Part shown: in pieces, positions 1 to 6,572 of the stretch | How the letters are laid out: each line of letters begins with the position of its first letter | Numbering within the stretch: the first letter of the stretch is position 1 | NCBI GenBank assembly: GCA_020445045.1 | Contig: JAGRHI010000231.1 | Coordinates: 1-8,281 of the forward strand | Direction of reading: 5' to 3' | Source of the DNA: Candidatus Competibacteraceae bacterium | GTDB lineage: Bacteria > Pseudomonadota > Gammaproteobacteria > Competibacterales > Competibacteraceae | DNA length: 8,281 nucleotides | The notes under the pieces: model-generated | Seen by the model: the letters and a program-made list of their open reading frames with translations, nothing else | Told to the model about the DNA's origin: nothing | Database searches by the model: none | Position numbers and translations under genes: made by a program

Positions 1-1
1 G

Positions 2-304
2 CTGGCGATCCGCCAGGTGGTCGAGAGTGGCCAGGCCGCTGGCAAGCCGGTCGGCGTATGCGGCGAGATGGCCGGCGACCCGGCGTCCGCCCTGTTGTTG
101 ATGGCGATGGGCGTGGATAGCCTGAGCATGAATCTGGGCAGCCTGCTCAAGATCAAGTGGATGATCCGCAGCATTCGCCATGATGCCGCTCAGGATATGC
201 TCGCCGAGGCGATGCGGATGGACAACGCCACCGCCATCCGGGAGCACGCCAATCTGTTCCTCGACCAGCAGGGCTTGAGCAGCCTGTTGCGGGTGGGGAA
301 GTAG
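2..304 (+). CDS. ptsP: PEP:phosphotransferase enzyme I family, C-terminal fragment (probable EI-Ntr, PtsP)
   Basis: Only the last 100 codons are present; the gene begins upstream of the window and ends with TAG at 302-304. The reading frame is open from base 2. The fragment is the C-terminal part of the PEP-binding TIM barrel of enzyme I proteins. The segment VCGEMAGDP (residues 19-27 of the fragment) carries the conserved active-site Cys (codon 59-61) that acts in PEP-dependent phosphorylation. The segment SLSMNLGSLLKIKWMIR, followed by a helical tail ending in GLSSLLRVGK, fits the nitrogen-PTS paralogue PtsP better than the sugar-PTS PtsI. PtsP autophosphorylates from PEP and passes the phosphate to NPr in the cytoplasm, a regulatory rather than sugar-transport chain. 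The GAF domain that would prove PtsP identity lies outside the window, so family membership is near certain and the PtsP call is likely. Confidence 0.82.
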   Translation: MAIRQVVESGQAAGKPVGVCGEMAGDPASALLLMAMGVDSLSMNLGSLLKIKWMIRSIRHDAAQDMLAEAMRMDNATAIREHANLFLDQQGLSSLLRVGK

Positions 305-402
305 GACGCGGATACCGCTCCCGGCCCGGCGAATGGCCGTGCCCGAGCCCGCCGTTCAGAGCCACATGACGAGCTTGTCCGGGTTCGTAACGCCCCACCA
401 TG

Positions 403-431
403 GCCGGTGAATCGGCGATTGCTGCTATCAT
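403..431 (+). promoter_or_regulatory. Candidate sigma-70 promoter for purL (extended -10)
   Basis: TGCTATCAT at 423-431 reads as an extended -10: TGn followed by TATCAT, which is 5/6 to TATAAT. No good -35 is visible at the expected spacing around 403-408, as is common for extended -10 promoters. Transcription would start near 438 and give a leader of about 30 nt before the purL ATG at 467. No PurR-like operator was recognised. The rest of the 305-466 gap shows nothing else clear. The call is motif-based only. Confidence 0.35.
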
Positions 432-451
432 CCACGCTTTCCAGCCGATCC

Positions 452-458
452 AGGAGAG
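452..458 (+). promoter_or_regulatory. Ribosome binding site of purL, decides the start
   Basis: AGGAGAG lies 8 nt before ATG 467. It supports that start over the GTG at 407, which is in the same open frame 20 codons upstream but has no comparable site. The protein starting at 467 also begins at the same point as known PurL proteins. Confidence 0.8.
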
Positions 459-466
459 TGTTCGCG

Positions 467-3400
467 ATGCTGCGTTTCCGTGGAAGCCCCGCCCTGTCGC
501 CGTTCCGTCTGGAGAAGCTGCTGACCGCGTTGCGTCGGCGGGTTCCAGTGGTCACCGCGGTCCACGCCGAGTTCGTCCATTTCGTGGACGGCCGCTTGCT
601 CACGCATGATCGCGAGGTATTGGAGCGATTGCTTCGATACGGTCCCATCGTGACTCAGCGCCATCTCGGCGGCGAGCCTACCTTCCTGGTCGTGCCCCGT
701 CCCGGCACCCGCTCGCCCTGGTCGTCCAAAGCCACCGACATCGCCCATAACTGCGGCTTGCAACACGTCCGCCGCATCGAACGTGGCGTGGCTTATTATC
801 TCGAATCGGCACGGGCGTTGACCGCCGAGGAGCAGACGCTCCTGAAACCGTTGCTGCACGACCGCATGACCGAGGCCGTGCTGGAGCCGAACGACGATCC
901 CGCCCTGCTGTTCGCCCAGGCCGAACCGGCGCCGCTGACCAGCGTGGACCTGCTCGGCGGTGGGCGCGATGCCCTGGTGATCGCCAACCGCGAACTGGGA
1001 TTGGCGCTGTCGGAGGACGAAATCGACTATCTGCTCGACAGCTTCATCCGTCTGGAACGCAACCCCACCGATGTGGAACTGATGATGTTCGCGCAGGCGA
1101 ATTCGGAGCATTGCCGGCACAAGATCTTCAACGCCGACTGGATCGTCGATGGCGTCGCGCAAGATCGCTCGCTGTTCGCGATGATCCGCCACACCCACGA
1201 GTGCCACCCCACCGATGTGCTGTCGGCCTACCACGATAACGCGGCGGTGATGACGGGATTTCCCGCCGGGCGTTTTTTCCCCGATCCGGCCGACAATCAG
1301 TACCGCTATCACCCGGAAGACGTGCATATCCTGATGAAGGTGGAGACGCACAATCACCCGACCGCCATTTCGCCCTTCCCCGGCGCGGCGACCGGTTCCG
1401 GCGGCGAGATCCGCGACGAAGGCGCCACCGGGCGCGGCGCCAAACCCAAGGCCGGCTTGTGCGGTTTTTCGGTCTCGCATCTGCGCATTCCCGATTTCGT
1501 CCAGCCCTGGGAACGGGATTACGGTAAACCGGACCGTATCGTCTCGGCGTTGGACATCATGCTCGAAGGCCCCATCGGCGCGGCGGCGTTCAACAACGAG
1601 TTCGGCCGCCCCAACCTGGCCGGTTACTTCCGCGGTTTCGAGGAAGACGGTCCCGACGGACAGCGGCGTGGCTATCACAAACCGATCATGATCGCCGGCG
1701 GATTGGGCAATATCCGCGAACCGCATGTCCACAAGGCCGCGCTGCCGCTGGGCACCGCCATCGTTGCCTTGGGCGGGCCGGCGTTGCTGATCGGACTGGG
1801 TGGCGGCGCGGCCTCCAGCATGGCGGCCGGCAGTTCGCACGCGGAGCTTGATTTCGCTTCGGTGCAGCGCGGCAATCCGGAAATCCAGCGTCGCGCCCAG
1901 GAAGTCATCGACCGTTGCGCGGCGCTGGGCGCGGCCAACCCCATCCTCTCGATTCACGATGTCGGCGCGGGCGGGCTGTCCAACGCCGTGCCGGAAATCG
2001 TCCACGACGCCGGGCGGGGCGGGCGCTTCGAGCTGCGTGACGTGCCGAACGACGACCCCGGCATGTCACCGATGCAGATCTGGTGCAACGAAGCCCAGGA
2101 GCGCTATGTATTGGCCATTGCCGCCGAGGGGTTGGGAGTTTTCAAAACGTTGTGCGAACGCGAGCGTTGTCCGTATGCGGTGATCGGCACCGCCACGGAA
2201 GCACCACGCTTGACGGTCGATGATCGCCAGTTCGATAACCGGGCGGTGGATTTGCCGATGAACGTGCTGTTCGGCAAACCGCCGAAGCTGCTGCGCGAGG
2301 TGGCGCGCGAGCTGGCCGCGTCTGGGGCGCTCGATCTGGCGGGCGTCGAACTGGACGAAGCGGCGGCGCGGGTGCTGCGCTTCCCGGCGGTGGCCGACAA
2401 GAGTTTCCTGATCACCATCGGCGATCGCACCGTGACCGGCCTGGTCTGCCGCGACCAGATGGTCGGACCGTGGCAGGTGCCGGTGGCCGATGTGGCGGTG
2501 ACCGCCACCAGTTTCGATGCCGACACCGGCGAAGCGATGGCCATGGGTGAGCGCGCGCCGTTGGCGCTGCTGGACGCACCGGCCTCCGGCCGGATGGCGG
2601 TTGGCGAGGCGCTGACCAACATCGCCGCCGCCCGCATCGACCAACTGGGCGATGTCAAGCTGTCGGCCAACTGGATGGCGGCGGCCGGTCACCCCGGCGA
2701 GGATGCCCGGCTGTTCGATACCGTCTGGGCCGTGGGGATGGAACTGTGCCCGGCGCTGGGCATCGCCATTCCGGTCGGCAAGGATTCGTTATCGATGAAA
2801 ACGGTCTGGGACGCGGGCGGCGAACGCAAGAGCGTGGTGGGGCCGCTGTCGCTGATCGTCTCCGCCTTCGCGCCAGCGCGGGACCCGCGCCATACCCTGA
2901 CGCCGCAATTACGCACTGACCGGGGCGATACCGATCTGATCCTGATCGATCTTGGCCGTGGCCGGAATCGGTTGGGCGGTTCGGCGTTGGCGCAGGTTTA
3001 CAATCAGTTGGGCGACGTTGTTCCTGACGTGGACAGGCCGGAAGACTTGGTGGCTTTCTTTGCGGCGATTCAGGAACTCAACGGCGCCGGGCGGTTGCTG
3101 GCCTATCACGACCGTTCCGACGGCGGCTTGCTGGCGGTGCTGGCGGAGATGATGTTCGCCGGTGGCTGCGGAGTGACGGTGCTGTTGGACGATCTGGGCG
3201 AGGAGTTGCTGCCGGCGTTGTTCACCGAGGAACTGGGTGCGGTGGTGCAGGTGCGGGCGCGGGATCGCGGCGTGGTGTTGGGACGCTTGGTCGCCGCCGG
3301 CTTGGGCGAGTGCAGCCACGTCATCGGTGCCCCGAACGACCAGGACCGATTGGTTCTGCGCCATGCCGGCGAGACCGTGTTTGCCGCCAGCCGGGCCGAA

Positions 3401-4348
3401 CTGCGGCGGCTGTGGTCGGAAACCAGTTATCGGCTGCAAGCGCTGCGCGACCATCCCGAGTGTGCCCGCGAGGCGTTCGACGCCGCCTGCGACCCGGCCG
3501 ATCCTGGTTTGAACGCACGGTTGAGCTTCGATCCCGCCGAGGATGTGGCGGCCCCGTTCATCGCCAACGGCGCGCGTCCGCGGATGGCCATCCTGCGCGA
3601 GCAGGGTGTCAACGGTCAGGTCGAAATGGCGGCGGCCTTCGACCGGGCTGGTTTCGCGGCGGTGGACGTGCACATGAGCGACATCATGGCCGGGCGGGTT
3701 TCGCTGGCCGATTTTCACGGGCTGGCGGCCTGTGGCGGATTTTCCTACGGTGACGTGCTGGGCGCCGGCGAGGGCTGGGCCAAGTCGATCCTGTTCAACT
3801 CCCGCGCCCGCGAGCAGTTCGCCGCGTTCTTCGCCCGTCCGGACAGTTTCGCGCTGGGGGTCTGCAACGGCTGCCAGATGTTGTCCAATCTGCATGAACT
3901 GATCGCGGGTACCGAACCATGGCCGCGTTTCGTGCGCAATCGGGTGGAGCAGTTCGAAGCGCGCTTGAGCCTGGTGGAGGTGTTGCCGTCGCCGTCGCTG
4001 TTCCTGCGCGGCATGGAGGGCTCGCGGCTGCCGGTCGCGGTGGCGCACGGGGAGGGACGGGCGGAGTTCCGCGATGCGGGCGGCGCGGATGCGGCGCTGG
4101 CGGCGGGTTTGGTCGCGCTGCGTTTCGTGGACCACCACGGTAAGCCGGCCGAAAGCTACCCGGCCAATCCCAACGGCTCGCCGGGCGGCATCACAGGCCT
4201 GACCAGCCGCGACGGCCGTTTCACCATCCTGATGCCGCATCCGGAGCGGCTGTTCCGCACGGTGCAGCATTCCTGGCATCCCGATGGTTGGAGTGAAGAC
4301 GGGCCTTGGTTGCGGCTATTCCGCAATGCCCGGCGGTGGCTGGGATGA
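467..4348 (+). CDS. purL: Phosphoribosylformylglycinamidine synthase (FGAM synthetase), single-chain type
   Basis: Encodes 1,293 residues, close to the 1,295 of the E. coli enzyme. It converts FGAR, glutamine and ATP to FGAM in de novo purine synthesis, in the cytoplasm. The N-terminal PurS-like region starts LRFRGSPALSPFR and is followed by a linker with FAQANSEHCRHKIFNADW. The synthetase core contains KVETHNHPTAISPFPGA from residue 291, then GSGGEIRDEGATGRGAKPKA. A second synthetase half includes MVGPWQVPVAD, ANWMAAAGHPGEDA and LAYHDRSDGGLL (about residues 875-890). The C-terminal class I glutaminase domain spans about 1039-1293, with nucleophile Cys1133 in GVCNGCQM and the His1258/Glu1260 pair in MPHPERLF. 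All active-site motifs are intact and no frameshift is apparent. ATG 467 is chosen for its Shine-Dalgarno and for agreement with homologues. The longer frame from GTG 407 would add 20 unrelated residues and start upstream of the candidate promoter. Confidence 0.98.
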   Translation: MLRFRGSPALSPFRLEKLLTALRRRVPVVTAVHAEFVHFVDGRLLTHDREVLERLLRYGPIVTQRHLGGEPTFLVVPRPGTRSPWSSKATDIAHNCGLQHVRRIERGVAYYLESARALTAEEQTLLKPLLHDRMTEAVLEPNDDPALLFAQAEPAPLTSVDLLGGGRDALVIANRELGLALSEDEIDYLLDSFIRLERNPTDVELMMFAQANSEHCRHKIFNADWIVDGVAQDRSLFAMIRHTHECHPTDVLSAYHDNAAVMTGFPAGRFFPDPADNQYRYHPEDVHILMKVETHNHPTAISPFPGAATGSGGEIRDEGATGRGAKPKAGLCGFSVSHLRIPDFVQPWERDYGKPDRIVSALDIMLEGPIGAAAFNNEFGRPNLAGYFRGFEEDGPDGQRRGYHKPIMIAGGLGNIREPHVHKAALPLGTAIVALGGPALLIGLGGGAASSMAAGSSHAELDFASVQRGNPEIQRRAQEVIDRCAALGAANPILSIHDVGAGGLSNAVPEIVHDAGRGGRFELRDVPNDDPGMSPMQIWCNEAQERYVLAIAAEGLGVFKTLCERERCPYAVIGTATEAPRLTVDDRQFDNRAVDLPMNVLFGKPPKLLREVARELAASGALDLAGVELDEAAARVLRFPAVADKSFLITIGDRTVTGLVCRDQMVGPWQVPVADVAVTATSFDADTGEAMAMGERAPLALLDAPASGRMAVGEALTNIAAARIDQLGDVKLSANWMAAAGHPGEDARLFDTVWAVGMELCPALGIAIPVGKDSLSMKTVWDAGGERKSVVGPLSLIVSAFAPARDPRHTLTPQLRTDRGDTDLILIDLGRGRNRLGGSALAQVYNQLGDVVPDVDRPEDLVAFFAAIQELNGAGRLLAYHDRSDGGLLAVLAEMMFAGGCGVTVLLDDLGEELLPALFTEELGAVVQVRARDRGVVLGRLVAAGLGECSHVIGAPNDQDRLVLRHAGETVFAASRAELRRLWSETSYRLQALRDHPECAREAFDAACDPADPGLNARLSFDPAEDVAAPFIANGARPRMAILREQGVNGQVEMAAAFDRAGFAAVDVHMSDIMAGRVSLADFHGLAACGGFSYGDVLGAGEGWAKSILFNSRAREQFAAFFARPDSFALGVCNGCQMLSNLHELIAGTEPWPRFVRNRVEQFEARLSLVEVLPSPSLFLRGMEGSRLPVAVAHGEGRAEFRDAGGADAALAAGLVALRFVDHHGKPAESYPANPNGSPGGITGLTSRDGRFTILMPHPERLFRTVQHSWHPDGWSEDGPWLRLFRNARRWLG

Positions 4349-4365
4349 TCCAAACCTGTTTGGAT
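4348..4365. repeat. Perfect 7-bp inverted repeat at the purL stop
   Basis: ATCCAAA, a 4-nt spacer CCTG, then TTTGGAT: a perfect palindrome whose first base is the last base of the purL stop codon. No run of T follows, so it is not a canonical intrinsic terminator. It marks the point where base composition drops and lies 6 nt before a candidate -35 for the next gene. It could be a weak terminator, an mRNA 3'-end stabiliser, or an operator half-site pair. The repeat itself is seen directly; its function is unknown. Confidence 0.55.
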
Positions 4366-4371
4366 ACAAGA

Positions 4372-4401
4372 GTGACGCGCGGATTTTCCAAGTGCTACCA
4401 T
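4372..4401 (+). promoter_or_regulatory. Candidate promoter of the protease-like gene
   Basis: GTGACG (4372-4377, 4/6 to TTGACA), an 18-nt spacer, and TACCAT (4396-4401, 4/6 to TATAAT) preceded by TGC, which makes an extended -10. The predicted start near 4408 would leave a leader of about 23 nt before ATG 4431. Each box is weak on its own, so this is tentative. If it is real, the gene is expressed independently of purL. Confidence 0.28.
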
Positions 4402-4430
4402 ACCAACCCTCCGCTATTAGAAATAAAGTT

Positions 4431-5327
4431 ATGAACTCGCTTATGACGCTCGTCGAACAAATAGCTACTCAGCATAATGCTGATGTTTTCTACTATGCAG
4501 GACCGATTTCACGAGAAGGTTATGATCTGATTACGCAGTGTTGCGTAGCTCATGTTCCTAAAAAGAATGCCTGTCTTTTTTTAGCGACATACGGTGGCGA
4601 TGCTGATGCGGCTTATCGAATCGCCCGAGCATTGCGCCACAATTATGAAAAACTGCATATTTTTATCCCTCGCGAATGTAAGAGCGCCGGAACGCTGCTG
4701 TTGATCGGTGCGACATCGTTGATCATCAGTGATCGTGGCGAACTGGGACCGCTAGATGTACAACTAAGCAAGCCCGACGAAATTTTTGAGCGCAGCTCGG
4801 GTCTAGATATTATGCAATCGCTTCGAGTCTTGCGAGAAGAGACACTCAGTTTTTTCACCCGTTACCTGATCGATATCAAGGTTGGCAGCGGCATTACGGC
4901 AAGAACGGCGGCAGAGATCGCATGCAAATTGACGGTGGGAGTTTTCTCCCCTATTTATGCTCACATCGACCCACTAACGCTAGGTGAAGTTCAGCGGGCT
5001 ATTGCGATTGCTTATGAATATGGGGAGCGCCTTGATAATTATGATCATAACTTGAAACCGGATGCTTTGGCCCGTTTGGTGACGGGTTATCCTTCTCACG
5101 GTTTTGTTGTTGATCGAAAAGAAGCTCGTGACCTCTTTGTCAATGTTCGTGCTACTGAACCAAACGAAGAGCAATTTGGTGAGATGCTGTACCAACATGC
5201 ACAACCTGGCCGTGATATACCCTGGGTATCCAATTTAACTATCGCTCTCCAGAGCGAAATCAACCACACTGAGGATGAAAATGAGCAAACCCAATGCACC
5301 AATCCAAAAACCGATAGTTCCTCGTGA
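4431..5327 (+). CDS. Serine dehydrogenase proteinase-type (ClpP/SppA-fold) serine protease-like protein
   Basis: 298 residues with no signal peptide and no membrane segment, so probably cytoplasmic, unlike the membrane protease SppA. The core matches the ClpP-class SDH_sah group. LATYGGDADAAYRIARAL (51-68) is the glycine-rich oxyanion/substrate strand and helix. CKSAGTLLLIGA (83-94) carries the presumed nucleophile Ser85. SDRGELGPLDVQLSK (100-114) holds the GELGPLD signature of this group. TARTAAEIACKLTVGVFSPIYAHIDPL (156-182) and LKPDALARLVTGYPSHGFVVDR (208-229) are further characteristic blocks. The tail from about 273 is acidic and polar. Substrate and physiological role are unknown, and peptidase activity has not been shown by anything here. 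The frame stays open upstream to ATG 4284, but that part overlaps the conserved end of purL. ATG 4431 fits the beginning of the domain, although its Shine-Dalgarno is poor; ATG 4443 or GTG 4392 are alternatives. The last 47 nt overlap the next gene. Confidence 0.82.
   Translation: MNSLMTLVEQIATQHNADVFYYAGPISREGYDLITQCCVAHVPKKNACLFLATYGGDADAAYRIARALRHNYEKLHIFIPRECKSAGTLLLIGATSLIISDRGELGPLDVQLSKPDEIFERSSGLDIMQSLRVLREETLSFFTRYLIDIKVGSGITARTAAEIACKLTVGVFSPIYAHIDPLTLGEVQRAIAIAYEYGERLDNYDHNLKPDALARLVTGYPSHGFVVDRKEARDLFVNVRATEPNEEQFGEMLYQHAQPGRDIPWVSNLTIALQSEINHTEDENEQTQCTNPKTDSSS
5271..5274 (+). promoter_or_regulatory. Ribosome binding site of the overlapping small gene
   Basis: GAGG lies 6 nt before ATG 5281, inside the end of the protease-like gene. 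An in-frame ATG at 5275 directly abuts it and is too close, so 5281 is the preferred start. Confidence 0.5.
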
Positions 5328-5454
5328 ACCATCGCATTCTCCTCCTTTGCCGGGTATCAATAGCAAGGCCGATCAATTAATCCGGCGTGTTATTGAGACT
5401 CAAAAAAAGTACCCCCTCCCTAAACCAAGCGGCCCTACCTTTTCTTCTCGCTAA
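5281..5454 (+). CDS. Small proline-rich basic protein overlapping the protease-like gene
   Basis: 57 residues, not recognised. It starts MSKPNAPIQKPIVPREP and ends PKPSGPTFSSR. It contains 12 prolines, clustered in residues 4-24 and 45-52, around a central stretch NSKADQLIRRVIETQKKY (27-44) that could form an amphipathic helix. It is clearly basic, has no Cys and has no membrane segment. The two flanks look disordered. It lies in the +1 frame relative to the protease-like gene, overlaps its last 47 nt, and has GAGG 6 nt upstream of ATG 5281, so translational coupling is plausible. Its low GC matches the upstream gene, suggesting the two travel together. It could be an adaptor, inhibitor or substrate of the protease-like protein, but that is inference from position alone. 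A chance open frame cannot be excluded, because the gene is short. Confidence 0.55.
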   Translation: MSKPNAPIQKPIVPREPSHSPPLPGINSKADQLIRRVIETQKKYPLPKPSGPTFSSR

Positions 5455-5460
5455 ATTATC

Positions 5461-5484
5461 CCTCTTCCTCAATGTTGGGAGAGG
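5461..5484 (+). terminator. Hairpin after the small gene, possible weak terminator
   Basis: CCTCTTCC (5461-5468) can pair with GGGAGAGG (5477-5484): 8 bp including one G-U, with an 8-nt loop. It starts 6 nt after the TAA of the small gene. The bases that follow, AAATATTC, are not a proper U-tract, so termination efficiency is doubtful. It may simply mark the right edge of the low-GC segment. Confidence 0.3.
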
Positions 5485-5546
5485 AAATATTCAGCACGCA
5501 TTCACCTAGCCTTACGAAGGTTCTGAATTTCATTGAGGAGAAGGTC

Positions 5547-6524
5547 ATGCCCAAAGCCATTCGCATTCATGAATACGGCGGTCCCGAAGTGTTGCGCTGG
5601 GAAGAGGTCGAAGTGGGGGAGCCCGGCCCCGGCCAGCTGCGGGTGCGCCACGGCGCCGTCGGTCTCAACTACATCGACGTCTATCACCGCACCGGTCTGT
5701 ATCCCTTGCCATCACTGCCCTGGACGCTGGGCATGGAAGGCGCGGGACAGGTGGAGGCGGTCGGCGAGGGGGTGACCGAATTCAAGCCTGGCGACCGGAT
5801 CGCCTATGCCAGCCCTCCGGTCGGCGCCTACGCCGAAGCCCGACTGATCCCGGCCGATCGGGTGGTGGCGCTGCCCGGCGCCATCGACGATCGAACCGCC
5901 GCCGCGATGATGCTGCAAGGCATGACCGCGCAATACCTGCTGCGGCGCACCTACCGGGTGCAAGCGGGTGACGCCATCCTGTTGCACGCCGCCGCCGGCG
6001 GGGTTGGACTGATCGCCAGCCAGTGGGCGCGGCATCTGGGCGCGACCGTGATCGGCACGGTGGGCAACGACGAGAAAGCCGAATTGGCCCGCGCCCACGG
6101 CTGCCATCACGTCATTGTCTACAGCCGCGAGAATTTCGTGGAACGGGTGCGGGAAATCACCGGCGGCCAGGGCGTGGCGGTGGTCTACGATTCGGTCGGC
6201 AAGGAGACTTTCATGGGTTCGCTGGATTGTCTGCGGCCGCTGGGCATGATGGTCAGCTTCGGCAACGCCTCGGGGCCGGTGCCGCCGTTCGAGCCGGGAA
6301 TTTTGGCCGCCAAGGGTTCGCTGTTCTTCACCCGGCCCAGCTTGATGGCCTACACGGCCCAGCGTGAGGATTTGCTGGCCAGCGCCGCCGAGCTGTTCGA
6401 GGTGGTTTCCAGCGGGGCGGTCAGAATCGAAGTGCGGCAGACCTATCCGTTGGCCGAAACCGCCCGCGCGCATCGCGACCTGGAAGCGCGCAAGACCACC
6501 GGTTCCACCGTGCTGTTGCCTTGA
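5547..6524 (+). CDS. qorA: Zinc-independent quinone oxidoreductase (QorA-type, MDR superfamily)
   Basis: 325 residues, matching the usual size of about 325 for E. coli-type Qor. It is expected to reduce quinones by one electron using NADPH in the cytoplasm. The N-terminal GroES-like domain starts with IRIHEYGGPEVLRWEEVEV and includes GLNYIDVYHRTGLYPLPSLP and LGMEGAGQVEAVGEGV. The Rossmann domain has HAAAGGVGLIASQWA, with the nucleotide loop AAAGGVG at residues 148-154, then VVYDSVGKETFMGSLDCL and MVSFGNASGPVPP. No cysteine cluster for a structural or catalytic zinc is present, as expected for this branch. ATG 5547 has a strong GAGGAG at 5535-5540, 6 nt upstream. The open frame extends to ATG 5472, but the added residues are unlike the family. 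A 48-nt gap separates it from thiO on the same strand, so the two may share a transcript. Confidence 0.95.
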   Translation: MPKAIRIHEYGGPEVLRWEEVEVGEPGPGQLRVRHGAVGLNYIDVYHRTGLYPLPSLPWTLGMEGAGQVEAVGEGVTEFKPGDRIAYASPPVGAYAEARLIPADRVVALPGAIDDRTAAAMMLQGMTAQYLLRRTYRVQAGDAILLHAAAGGVGLIASQWARHLGATVIGTVGNDEKAELARAHGCHHVIVYSRENFVERVREITGGQGVAVVYDSVGKETFMGSLDCLRPLGMMVSFGNASGPVPPFEPGILAAKGSLFFTRPSLMAYTAQREDLLASAAELFEVVSSGAVRIEVRQTYPLAETARAHRDLEARKTTGSTVLLP

Positions 6525-6572
6525 AACGGCGGCCGTTGACGCAGTTGCCCACCCCATCTTGGAGAAGATGAA

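Larger units (their letters stand above)
4349..5460. other. Low-GC segment between purL and qorA, probable acquired cassette
   Basis: Hand-counted 60-base lines here give about 43-48% G+C (lines starting 4381, 5041, 5281 and 5401), against 75% for line 2341 in purL and 63% for line 5881 in qorA. Codon use shifts accordingly, with many A/T-ending codons and AGA, TTA and ATA present. The segment holds the protease-like gene and the overlapping small gene and nothing recognisable as an integrase or transposase. No flanking direct repeat, tRNA or att-like site was found by eye. Acquisition by transfer is inferred from composition alone. Confidence 0.65.

Noticed and set aside
322..339. G/C-rich hairpin (CGGCC / GGCCG, 8-nt loop) after the ptsP-like gene, considered as a terminator
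   Set aside because: Only five strong pairs plus a separate 4-bp outer match across an internal loop, no T-run after it, and such matches are common in DNA this GC-rich.
428..2005. Long minus-strand frame of 525 codons opposite purL
   Set aside because: It is the antisense shadow of a strongly conserved gene. Its translation is low-complexity and rich in Arg, Gly and His as expected from high-GC mirror frames, and it has no recognisable domain.
2909..4279. Minus-strand frame of 456 codons opposite the 3' half of purL
   Set aside because: Same mirror-frame effect of high GC. purL on the other strand is intact and conserved through the whole stretch.
4284..4430. Longer N-terminus of the protease-like protein starting at ATG 4284
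   Set aside because: The first 65 nt overlap the conserved C-terminal coding part of purL, and the extra residues do not resemble the protease family. The low-GC composition begins only after the purL stop.
5472..5546. Longer QorA N-terminus starting at ATG 5472
   Set aside because: ATG 5547 has a strong Shine-Dalgarno at 5535-5540 and matches the family N-terminus. The 25 extra residues are unlike QorA.
4349..5546. Insertion sequence or integron-type origin for the low-GC segment
   Set aside because: No transposase, integrase, terminal inverted repeats at both ends or target duplication could be found by eye. The left palindrome and the right hairpin differ in sequence.
6525..6572. Possible TPP riboswitch before thiO
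   Set aside because: The gap is only 48 nt, too short for the aptamer, and the conserved thi-box core was not seen there or in the upstream qorA region.
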